In this document: positions 55,201 through 62,994 of the stretch, in pieces
How positions within the stretch are numbered: position 1 is the stretch's first letter
How the letters are laid out: each line of letters opens with the position of its first letter
Source: Podarcis raffonei
Taxonomy: Eukaryota; Chordata; Lepidosauria; Squamata; Lacertidae
DNA: 64,000 nucleotides
Assembly (NCBI RefSeq): GCF_027172205.1
Contig: NC_070607.1
Span: forward strand, 69,316,831-69,380,830
Direction: 5' to 3'
The notes under the pieces: generated by a model
The model's input: the letters and a program-made list of their open reading frames with translations, nothing else
What the model was told of the DNA's origin: nothing
Databases searched by the model: none
Made by a program: the position numbers and the translations under genes

Positions 55201-56026
55201 CTTTAGTCCTTAAGTTGATTTCAAAATAATCTTTCAAAGTTTTTTGGGCCTTCTTGCAAATCTCCTCGTCTCTAAATAAGGTGTCATTCATTCTCCATCT
55301 GAAGGAACCAGTTGTTGTTTGCTTCATCACCATCTTAACTGCGTTATGGTCGGAGAAGGTTTTTGGGCAGATTTCCACTTTCTTTATGTTCGACGCCATA
55401 CTGCTAGTCACCCAAATTTGGTCAATCCGTGTCCATGTCATTTTGGCTTCAGAAAAGAAGGTTCCCTCTCTTTCTAATGGGTGTTTTGTTCTCCAAATGT
55501 CAATCAAGTCCATATTGTCAGTCATTTCAAAAAAAGTTTTTGGTAGTCTTCCGTCTTTTGTGACTACCTGTCTTTGTGCTTTGTCCATATTTGTTGAAAC
55601 TACTCCATTCATGTCACCCATCATGATTAAATTGTAATCCATATAGTCCATCAAAGTTTCATGCAACTTCTTAAAAAATTCTGCTTTCCCTTCATTTGGT
55701 GCATATATTCCCACTATCAAAAATTTTTCTCCTTGAAATTGAATTTCAATTGCCAAATATCTTCCTTGATCATCTTTAAAGATTTGTTTCGGTTGCAAAT
55801 TTTCCTTTGCATAGATTACCACTCCTCTCTTTTTTACTCTGTCTGAAGATATAAATTCTTGTCCCAATCTCTTATTTATTAAAAATTTTCTATGTGCTCT
55901 TGTCACATGAGTCTCTTGTAAACAAATCAAGTCCAATTGGTCTTTCTTTAAAGCGTGAAATATGTTTTTTCTTTTTCTGGGATTATTCAAACCGTTACAA
56001 TTCCAGGTTAGAAGTTGCAAGGCCAT
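52292..56026 (-). CDS. L1 ORF2p: endonuclease-reverse transcriptase
   Basis: The 1244-residue protein opens MALQLLTWNCNGLN, the APE-type endonuclease start. Active-site blocks are QETH (37-40), GDMN (137-140), RIDQIW (200-205) and SDHN (225-228). The reverse transcriptase follows, with LKNYRPISLLNVDYKI (about 521), VDAEKAFD (593-600), GTRQGCPISPLLF (about 649) and FADD (693-696). A C-terminal Cys-rich motif C-x2-C-x8-H-x4-C (CWKCKEKEGTFFHLWWTC) completes the L1 pattern. The protein nicks target DNA and primes cDNA synthesis on the LINE RNA. Length and motif set are typical of L1, with no visible break. Confidence 0.95.
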   Translation of the reverse strand: MALQLLTWNCNGLNNPRKRKNIFHALKKDQLDLICLQETHVTRAHRKFLINKRLGQEFISSDRVKKRGVVIYAKENLQPKQIFKDDQGRYLAIEIQFQGEKFLIVGIYAPNEGKAEFFKKLHETLMDYMDYNLIMMGDMNGVVSTNMDKAQRQVVTKDGRLPKTFFEMTDNMDLIDIWRTKHPLEREGTFFSEAKMTWTRIDQIWVTSSMASNIKKVEICPKTFSDHNAVKMVMKQTTTGSFRWRMNDTLFRDEEICKKAQKTLKDYFEINLRTKVEKRIVWDASKAVMRGFLIQQNSLKKRKQNERKEKILEKIKEGERKLRLKPKSQEILREIKLYQTQYMELMNQEIEWKIKQMRQKTFESADKCGKLLAWQIKKRQKLNTVTNLEVEGKNICNPVEIRNCFQSYFRQLYTQGPQKEMDIQQFLEKNGLKKISQESKIILSQEISAQEIEDAIQSMTLGKSPGPDGLTSKYYKVLKEGLIQPLKEVCNEIMEGRKAPDTWREAYITLIPKTETEKTQLKNYRPISLLNVDYKIFADILAKRLKRVLMEEIHGDQAGFLPKRHLSDNVRNIIDILEKLEVNINTKAVLIFVDAEKAFDNISWSFMLKNLRGMGVGQGFENGIGAIYSEQKAKFVNNVVTEEFKIEKGTRQGCPISPLLFISVLEVLLNMIRRDQLVKGIQVGAKQYKLRAFADDLVLTLQEPEASTKRVLEIIQEFGQMAGFKLNKLKTKVLEKNLTQVEKERFQNETGLTVVKKVKYLGINMTAKNVNLFKDNYEKTWTEVKKDLEIWSNLKLSLLGRIAVIKMNVLPRMLFLFQALQIMDKMDCFKKWQKDISKFVWQGKKPRIKFKILTDSKERGGFALPDFKLYYEAAAFCWLKDWLLLENTDISDLEGFNNIFGWHAYLWYDKVKAHKSFKNHIVRKALLNVWVRYKDLLENKTPRWLSPMEAKAVKKLNMESKWPRYWEILEKEGDKLRLQSFEKLKEKVRDWLHYHQINEVFKLDSKIGFQVEKSKLETELLESSTKNLSKMYNLLLKWNTQDETVKSTMIKWAQDIGHNILFADWEKLWTTGMKFTACNALRENIMKMIYRWYITPVKLAKIYHLPDNKCWKCKEKEGTFFHLWWTCPKIKAFWEMIYNELKKVFKYTFTKKPEAFLLGIVGQGVLKTDITFFMYATTAARILIAKYWKTQDLPTLEEWQMKVMDYMGLAEMTSRIRNQGREATEEEWKKFKDYLKKYYKINES

Positions 56027-56033
56027 GATGGGG

Positions 56034-57104
56034 TTATTTGCTTCCTCCTACAGCTCCCAGTTGTTGTTCGTCTTTTGTCGGTGGTTCTGTGTCCGTATCT
56101 AGTGGTCCCTTACTTGAAGGGTGTCCTTGTCCTGGAAACGTCTCTTTCTGTAGGTCTTCTTCGTGTTCTCTCAAGAACTTGTCTTTATCACTCACTGTCT
56201 TTATTCTTCTTTTCTTCCCCTTGTATTTAAAAGACAAGCCTTGGGGAAACTCCCACCTGAATAGTATGTAGTTCCTTTTCAGCAGTGTCACCAAGTCCTT
56301 GTAATGGCCTCTTGCATCCAAAATACTTTTGGGAATGTCTTTAAAAATCTCAATGTGGAAATCTTCAATTCGAAGGGTTGTTTGATAGTGCAGGTTCAAT
56401 ATTTTGTCTCTCTCCTCCTTTGATCTTAAAGTTATCAAGCAATCTCTGGGTCTGTTCTTCCTCTGCCTTATTCCCAGCCTAAATGCACTCTCTATCTTGA
56501 ATTCTTCCTTATTCAGCTCCTGCTTCCAAAAGTCAGAAAATTCTTTTGTCAAGTAATCCACCAAGTTGTCTCCTTCCTTTTCCGGCACAAGTCTGATCCT
56601 TAAATTTTTCTCCTTGCGTTGCATATCTTGCATAGAAAGTGCCAGCTCATACTCATCTAATTTCCTGTACACCGGTGGAAATTTTTCCTCGGCAGCAGTT
56701 GCAATTTCCTTAGCTTCCTCAGCTATCTTTCGTGTTGTCGATGAATCTTCCAGTAATTTCCCAATTGCTTCTGCATTGGAGTTCACTTTGTTCCCGAGGT
56801 CAGTTATGCTTTTAGTATTTAAATCAATTTTCCCAGAGATTTCCTCAATTTTCTTATTTGTTTCAGCGCCTTGCTTCTTTAGTTCCTCCAAAGAGTCATT
56901 TATTTTCCCCAATGCCTTTGCAAATGCTTCTTCTGAAGACATTATTTTCACTTTTGCCTTTGTGACAGCTGCAGTTCCGGAAGCCCCTGATATAGAGGCC
57001 CTTCTTTGCATAGAAAGATCGACTTTGTATTGTCTACCAGATCTCAAAGTTGTTTCTTGTGAGTCCTCTTTCTGTTTACCATCTGCCATAACAAAGTCTT
57101 TCAC
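56034..57104 (-). CDS. L1 ORF1p: RNA-binding coiled-coil protein
   Basis: The 356-residue protein has a basic N-terminus (LRSGRQYKVDLSMQRRAS). A heptad-rich coiled coil lies at roughly residues 60-125 (INDSLEELKKQGAETNKKIE, ITDLGNKVNSNAEAIGKLL). Next are an RRM-like part (KEKNLRIRLVPEKEGDN) and a C-terminal domain (DARGHYKDLVTLLKRNYILF). In known L1s it trimerises and packages the LINE RNA. It ends 7 nt before ORF2, so ORF2 is probably translated by termination-reinitiation. The start at 57104 (MKDFVMADGKQ) is the first ATG; MADGKQ, five codons on, is an alternative. Confidence 0.92.
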   Translation of the reverse strand: MKDFVMADGKQKEDSQETTLRSGRQYKVDLSMQRRASISGASGTAAVTKAKVKIMSSEEAFAKALGKINDSLEELKKQGAETNKKIEEISGKIDLNTKSITDLGNKVNSNAEAIGKLLEDSSTTRKIAEEAKEIATAAEEKFPPVYRKLDEYELALSMQDMQRKEKNLRIRLVPEKEGDNLVDYLTKEFSDFWKQELNKEEFKIESAFRLGIRQRKNRPRDCLITLRSKEERDKILNLHYQTTLRIEDFHIEIFKDIPKSILDARGHYKDLVTLLKRNYILFRWEFPQGLSFKYKGKKRRIKTVSDKDKFLREHEEDLQKETFPGQGHPSSKGPLDTDTEPPTKDEQQLGAVGGSK

Positions 57105-58050
57105 TCAAGGTCATTCCCACACTCTTAAGCTGTCAGAAAAAAAAATTCTCAGGTTTTAAGCTCCACTTGTTGCTGAAACTATTTCACAAGTCCTCTAGAG
57201 GGCGTAAAATCAGTTCTTTAACTTCGAATTGTTCCCACACCTTCCGAAAAACAAAAGCCCTCCTAGTCCCTTTCTTTGTAAAAGATCCAAATCAATAGTA
57301 TCCTGCAGATATCTTACTGTGCAACAAAATAAGATGTTTCAAGTTGAGAGTAGCCAAAGTCGATATTACAGTTACTTTTTAACCTTATTGTAGCGACAGT
57401 CCTTAGCCGGTTCCTTTTCTCCGGCAGTCCGACCCCCAGGTAAAGGAGCAGCGGTAAACAGTTCAGTTTCTTTTAAATCAGGCAGGAAATCACTTTAAAG
57501 TCTTCTCCCCCCCCCTCCTGCCTTCGGGGGAGGGAGTTCTTTGCTTGGTGATGGATTTCTTAGTTCGCAAAACTCTCCTGTCAAAAAGTTACAGCTTAAA
57601 TGCCTTTCGCTTTGATCTTGCTACAGAACGGAAAGCAGACTTCCTTTTTGATGCTTATCCGTCTCGGTGCCCAATTTCTTTAGTTTTGACGTCCAATTAT
57701 ATTTTAAAGCTCAATCCTACTCACGGAAAGTTGCTCTTTTTAGTCCAAATTCACCGGAAGAAGTCAGCGCTCTCCGCTAATGGCGACGCGGCTTCGCTTC
57801 GCAGGCTGGGTGAAAGCGACTCTCAGCACCGCTCCATACACCCTCCGCTGATCCGTAGCCTTTAAAAAGGCTATTTCACAACGTCGGGGGGGCGCAAAGG
57901 TGCCCGCCGAGTCTCCAGTTCACAGGCTACGCGCCTGTGATTTTTGGGGGTCCTCGCTCCGCCGTGGCTGCAGGACCCGAACCCACGAAGCAGATCTCTC
58001 CCGGAGCTCCGGGAGAAATCCGCCATTAAGCGCTGGCGCTAACCGGAAGA
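57105..58050 (-). promoter_or_regulatory. L1 5'UTR / internal promoter region
   Basis: About 946 bp lie between the 5' target duplication and ORF1. The distal half is GC- and CpG-rich. AAGTCAGCGCTCTCCG (57761-57776 on the + strand) and surrounding blocks recur at the 5' end of the ORF2-less LINE at 49067-49082. This marks a shared control region. Promoter activity is inferred from L1 biology. Confidence 0.6.
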
Positions 58051-58067
58051 GAATGCTCTCATATTTG
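58051..58067. repeat. L1 target site duplication, right copy
   Basis: Identical to 51961-51977 (GAATGCTCTCATATTTG). It lies next to the GC-rich 5' end of the L1. Confidence 0.95.
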
Positions 58068-60322
58068 ACCGTGGGTGAGTAGGTCTCGTGGTAATCCTGC
58101 CCTGGTACCTGTGAAAAACCTCTGGCAACCAATCTGGCTTTGTGTCTGACAACCTTGCCATTCTGGTCTGTCTTGGCCTTGAAGACCCATTTGCTGCCAA
58201 CCAGTCTCATCCCTGGGACTACCGGTACCAGTTCCCAAGTTTGGTTCCTGTTCAAGGAATCAACTTCAGCCTTCATGGCATTTAGCCAAGGCTCAGCATC
58301 TTTAGAGGTTAACTCCTGAACCTCTTTGAAGCTTGAAGGTTCCCACACCTTCTCTGAGCTACTAAGAACAGCAGTTGCTGTCTTAGCAAACTCATCAGCA
58401 AATCTCTTTGGAGGTTTGCCTTTGGTCGCCCTTTCAGACCTGCGAACCAGACGCAAGTCTTCTGGACTCATCTCCTCCTTCTTAGGAGAAAAGTGACCAA
58501 TGGTGAACAGTGGTTCTTCCAGTTCATTGTCAGACTCATCAGATGGTCTGACTGAGGCCTTTGCGCTCTTGTAGTCTGCTGTGTCATCACTGTCACTGAC
58601 AGCAGCAGCAGCGCCGCCCACTGAACTGGAATCCGAACTCTGATCATCATCATCATCATCCTCATCCTCAGTTTCCTCAGCTTTCTCAGCATGATCTGCT
58701 TTCTTCACATCACCTTCATCCTCCTCTGGGTAACTCTGGAAAATTCCCACATTTTCCCCCCACTTAGGATTGTACTCAACACTCCTTGTGAACTTTATGG
58801 ATTTAGAGTTAGTCATCCATACCCTGTATGCACCTTTTTCGTACCCCATGAACAAACCATGTGCCCCACGCTTCCCAAGCTTGTTGCTTTGTGGGGTGTG
58901 CACCCACATGTCAGAACCAAAGATTCTCAAGTGCTTGACATTAGGTTTCTTACCAAACATCTTCTCATAGGGAGTGCAGCCAATAGGTGATGACAGTCTC
59001 CTGTTAAAAGAATAAACAAAATTCGCCAAAGCCTCCCCCCAGAACTTCTCAGGGAGGTTGGCATCATGCAACAAGGTTTTTATCCCTTGCAGCAACGTTT
59101 GATTTGCTCTCTCCACAAGCCCATTCATCCATGGCGATCTAGGCGTTGACAAATCATGCTGGATTCCCTTCTCAGTCAGGAAAGCTTCAAACTGCTGAGA
59201 AGTGAACTCCCCGCCTCGATCAGTAAACAGACAACCAATACGTTTACCGTGAGCATTCTCCAACCAAGCACAGAATGCCTTGAACTTAGGAAATGCTTGC
59301 GATTTCTGCTCGAGCATAAACACATGAATGTACCTGGAAAAAGAATCAATTAGAACCATGAAGTACCTTGCTCTACCCAAAGAGGGCGCTAGAGGCCCAA
59401 CCAGGTCTGCATGAACTAGCTGGTAGGGTTTGGAAGCCTGCCTGCTAGACTCCTTGCCTTTTGGAGCAACCTTCACCTTGTTCTCTGCACAAGATACACA
59501 TTTCATGTGATATTTACAAGGTTTGATGTCCAAACCTTCAACCAACCCAGGCATCTTGGCTAGCGCTTGCCAAGAGAGGTGACAAAATCTGTGATGTGCA
59601 TCATGAATGCATCCTGCATGAAGAACCTTGTTAGTTTGTGCAACACAACAAGAATCAGCATTAGACATAACAGCATTGTCATCATAAGTTAGACTGAACA
59701 AACCATCCATCAACTTTGCATGCAAAATGTCCTCTTTGCCTTTTCTGATGACACAGACAGTCCTCTTGAAGGAAACCTCAAAACCACGCCCAGTCAGCTG
59801 TGGTACACTAATCAAGTTGTCCGCAGCTCCTGGAACAAAAAGTACATCTTTGATGGTAGTATTCAGACTTGCAAGTTTCACAGTCCCAACTCCTGCAGCT
59901 TGCAAAGTCCTTCCATCAGCCAGCTGGACCTCTCCATCTTGAGGTGTGAAGGAGATAAACAGATGGCGGTCTTTGGTGAGATGGCTCGTGCACCCAGAGT
60001 CAATAACAAACCTGGCCTTGGCCTTGTTTCCCACCGGCGTGGGCTTTTGCAGCTTGCCTTTAGCCTTTGGTGAAGCTGTGCCAGCAAACATAGCCTTGTT
60101 TTCCACTGGCGAGGGCTTTTGCAACTTGCCCCCCTGCTCCTGGCCATCAGACGTGCCTTTAGCCTTTGGTGGAGCTGTGCCAGCAAACATAGCCTTGTTT
60201 TCCACTGGCGTGGGCTTTTGCAACTTGCCCCCCCGCTCCTGGCCATCAGACGTGCCTTTAGCCTTTGGTGGAGCTGTGCCAGCAAACATAGCCTTGTTTT
60301 CCACTGGCATGGGCTTTTGCAA
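58068..60322 (-). pseudogene. copia fossil: protease, integrase and start of reverse transcriptase
   Basis: FVIDSGCTSHLT is a copia-type aspartic protease site. HHRFCHLSWQAL with a later CVSCAENK is the integrase zinc-binding region, and VHADLVGPLAPSLGR, TDRGGEF and WMNGLVERANQTLL are the integrase core. ELVPVVPGMRLVGSKWVFKA and HKARLVARGFSQVPGQDYHE are the start of copia reverse transcriptase, and the L1 follows. An acidic Asp/Glu/Ser tract joins integrase to reverse transcriptase. It is part of the broken element described above. Confidence 0.9.
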
Positions 60323-60326
60323 CTTG

Positions 60327-60885
60327 CAAAGGTTGCTGACAGGCTGTAAGTCTTTACCTTTTTTAATAAAGCACCAGAACTGATCACTCTGGTGTTTTGG
60401 GCCACCTTCTTTGGTATCCCTACACCCAACAACTTCCCAGAGCTCTCCTCTGGGCCTGTGGTTTGGAACAATTCATGAATGTATTTATTTGAAATAAATA
60501 ATACACACAGCCTTTCAGGGTAAAGCTCCACTCACCCCAAGGGAGAATTTAGCTTTATGTACTGTTACTTGCCACCCCAATCTCCACAAGCCATGCAAGA
60601 TTCCAGGGGTTGCAGGCGCACTTTACCCCAGGCTTATGTTTCCTCTTGGACAATGAGGCACAGCAGTGACTGTGGTGTCTTTATGAACCTGAACTTGGAT
60701 AAAGGAAAATCCCACCATCACACCCCAAGAGGGTCCCTTGCTTTTCTCATAGGAGCAGCAGGTTTGGGTCTGCAAGAGAAATAAGGCATGTTTTGTGTCT
60801 TTGTTACTGCTTGTCCCAACTATCCTACATGGTGCTCTGCCCCCTTGCCCCGCTGCCCATCACTGCTAACCCAGTGGGAGGGAAT
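60327..60885 (+). repeat. segmental duplication block A, copy 2
   Basis: Aligns with 49747-50309 in the same orientation, with scattered substitutions and a few small indels (for example CACTCTGGTGTTTTGGG against CACTGGTGTTTTTGG). Here it is joined directly to block B copy 2. Confidence 0.85.
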
Positions 60886-62153
60886 CTGTTGTTCCCCCCC
60901 CCCCCAGCCTATGTCACCCATCCTGAAATCCTAAAACCAAATCCCTTTGGTTTCTGCCCACAGCTAGATGAGGGGCTCCACCCCTCCTTGTCTGGTACAT
61001 CTTCACTCTCTTGATGGCTTCCTTGATGGGTCAATGTCTGGCCAGCACCAGCTATTGTTCTTCCAATGGCCCCCATCCAGCTAGCTCTGCTGAGCTGGCC
61101 TGGCTCCTAAACCAAATCCAGCAGGTTTTTTTGTGTTTGGCACAGTTTAATCAAGCCTTGATTATTTATAATTTTTACTAATTCCAGGATTTATGGGTGA
61201 CTTGCACCCTGGACTCTACCCCCCAAAACGTATAGCAGTACATTTCATTCCATATTATTTACATTACAATCTACTTGAATTGTCTCTTGTCAAGGCTCCT
61301 GAATATATTACTTTGACCCATCCATCTGTATGGCTATACCAGTCAATCCACCAAAGTTGTTTCCAAACTTTAAACCTACCCCTACCCTGGCGCCACCTCT
61401 TTCCTTGGATCCATTGCCTCAGTCTGTTTTGTAGTTACGTTGGAAATATTTTGGAATTTCAGCAGCACTTCTTTCAGGTGTGGTTCTGTTTTTTGGAGCC
61501 CATGAAATCTGTATGATAGGCAGTAATCAAGTACGGTAAGTCATGGGGCTGGGTGGAGGGAATTTATCCCTCTCAACTTTGATGACTAAACATTGAATGA
61601 AAGTTTAATTCTTCAAATAATTCTGATATTATCTCTTTCCCAGGCCAGTACTTTGAGTTTCGTTTCTCCTGGACAATTTTCCCTACATTTCAGTTTCCTG
61701 GAAATCTGGGCAAAATTGTCTGGTGTACATGTCCATACAGACTCAGCTATGTTGTGACTAGAACCCAATAATTTAGGTGTATCCAGTCTTTATCCCTGTT
61801 CCCTCCCTTCTTTAAACAACTGACAGAAAACTGCTTTTGAACCCTGGGCATCTGGTTGTCAACTATGAGAATACGATGCTGGACTAGAGCCACCTTTGTC
61901 CTGATCCAGCAGTGCTCCTTTTATGTTCTTAAAGAGCCGGTTTAACTTGTTCCATTAGACAGATTTGTAAAAATGTTTCCAAAGTTGAAGATCTCTAAAT
62001 GTATTTTTGCATCAATGGAAATTGGTATTTTTAAATATATGGGATTCAAAAGGAAACATTGGGTGTTCTGAAGCTGAACATTAGTGCAATTCCAGCAATA
62101 TGTATGACCCAGTTGTGAACTACTGTAGGGTACAATGAGGAGAAAGAGAAGTA

Positions 62154-62310
62154 CAGTAGTACATCATGTTACGAAACCCTCTGGTTCATAGCTGTCAACT
62201 TTTCCCTTTTCTTGTGAGGAATCCTATTCGGAATAAGGGAATTTCCCTTTAAAAAAGGGAAACGTTGACAGCTATGCTCTGGTTATGTAAATTTTACGTT
62301 ATGAAAGTGG
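62154..62310. mobile_element. Tigger-like transposon, right end unclear
   Basis: CAGTAGTACATCATGTTACG follows TA at the point where copy 2 departs from copy 1 of block B. The sequence resumes after the nested MITE with ATGTAAATTTTACGTTATG. The opposite terminus is diverged, so the end is approximate. Confidence 0.5.
62187..62276. mobile_element. 90-bp hAT-type MITE with perfect 8-bp duplication
   Basis: The ends CATAGCTGTCAAC and GTTGACAGCTATG are perfect inverted repeats, and AAGGGAATTTCCCTTT lies in the middle. CTCTGGTT at 62179-62186 is repeated at 62277-62284. An 8-bp duplication is the hAT signature. It sits inside the Tigger-like element. Confidence 0.88.
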
Positions 62311-62690
62311 CAACAAAGAACTCTGCATTACATCCATATTTAGCTCTAGTTAATGCATGAAGGGGTTAAGATCAGAGAGTAAGCTGTTCTGCCAGAATTA
62401 ACTAGCTCACACACCCCTCATCTTGGGAGAAGGGGTTACTGAAGGCCTGTTTATCTCTCTCCATAGCAGCTACATTTCTCTGGTCCTTCCTCCTCTCAAC
62501 TTCTGGGGAAATAAGCCATCTGAAAAGTGTGATAAGGGGAGAAGATGGAGAGGTGGAGAAAAAGCTCTGTGGCCTTCCCTTATCTGTGCCTATTCAAGCT
62601 TCCTCCCTCCCTCCAAAAAACAACACAGAACCACCCAGCATTGACACAGAAGCCACATGCCACACAAGCCACCTTGACAGGAGGACTGCC

Positions 62691-62786
62691 ATCACGTGAT
62701 TCCCGGCCCTGGCAGGTTTCCTCCTATATAAGGCAAAGCTGGGTCGCTCATTCGCTCCCGGTGTCCCTGCCTGGAAGCCGAGGTCG
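62691..62786 (+). promoter_or_regulatory. SAMHD1: SAMHD1 core promoter: E-box, TATA box, short 5'UTR
   Basis: A palindromic E-box ATCACGTGAT (62691-62700) contains TCACGTGA, the USF/MITF/TFE-type site. TATATAAGG at 62725-62733 would place transcription start near 62755-62760 and leave a 5'UTR of about 30 nt before the ATG at 62787. The factors are inferred from motif only. Confidence 0.65.
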
Positions 62787-62994
62787 ATGTCGAGCGGGAA
62801 CGGGGAAGGAGCCTTCAAGCGGTCCCGGCCCGCCAGCCCGGGCGACGGCTTCCACACGCCGGAGAAGCGCGTCTCCGTCTGCCGCGCCCCGGATCCCCGC
62901 GGGAGTCACCCGCGGGACTGGGGCATCGAGCAGGTGTGCGAATTCCTGCGAAGCAGCGGCTCCGAAGACCCGGAGTTGGTGCGCTACTTGCGAG
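62787..62994 (+). CDS. SAMHD1: SAMHD1 exon 1 (gene continues beyond the window)
   Basis: SAMHD1 is a nuclear dGTP-activated dNTP triphosphohydrolase that lowers dNTP pools and restricts reverse-transcribing viruses. Exon 1 gives 69 codons plus one base, ending TTGCGAG/GTAAGG in phase 1. My recollection of human exon 1 is also 69 codons. MSSGNGEGAFKRSRPASPGD carries KRSR at 11-14, the position of the human nuclear signal KRPR. The start of the SAM domain is WGIEQVCEFLRSSGSEDPEL, against human WGPEQVCSFLRRGG. The HD domain is outside the window. The order RBL1 then SAMHD1 on one strand, as in human, supports the call. Confidence 0.93.

Larger units (their letters stand above)
51978..58050 (-). 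mobile_element. full-length L1 LINE with both ORFs open, 6.07 kb
   Basis: It is bounded by perfect 17-bp target duplications and begins at the left with a T-run, the reversed A-tail. On its own strand the order is: 5'UTR of about 946 bp (58050-57105), ORF1 (57104-56034), a 7-nt spacer, ORF2 (56026-52292) and a short A/T-rich 3'UTR (52291-51978). This is the vertebrate L1 layout. Uninterrupted ORFs and intact duplications indicate a recent insertion, and the element could be retrotransposition-competent. It landed inside the copia reverse-transcriptase region, so it is younger than that element. Confidence 0.95.
50311..60326 (-). mobile_element. Ty1/copia LTR retrotransposon, broken, interrupted by an L1
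   Basis: The parts seen, in element order on the minus strand, are: a protease-integrase-first reverse-transcriptase part (about 60322 down to 58068), the L1 insertion (51978-58050), the rest of reverse transcriptase with RNase H (51977-50720), a purine tract, and the 3' LTR (50311-50682). Integrase before reverse transcriptase is the copia order. The gag start and the 5' LTR are not found; the right edge runs straight into duplication block A. It is therefore broken in at least two large ways, by the L1 and by loss of the 5' part. Long stretches remain open, which suggests a fairly young element. A 99-bp unit is tandemly repeated about three times at about 60080-60326. Confidence 0.88.
60886..62445 (+). 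repeat. segmental duplication block B, copy 2
   Basis: Aligns with 44885-46662. It lacks the 456-bp LTR-like insertion of copy 1. It has instead a Tigger-like insertion from 62154, itself carrying a hAT MITE. The block ends about 340 bp before the SAMHD1 start codon. Confidence 0.85.

Noticed and set aside
59946-60383. 145-codon plus-strand ORF
   Set aside because: It is the antisense shadow of the repeated part of the copia element and repeats with the same 99-bp period.
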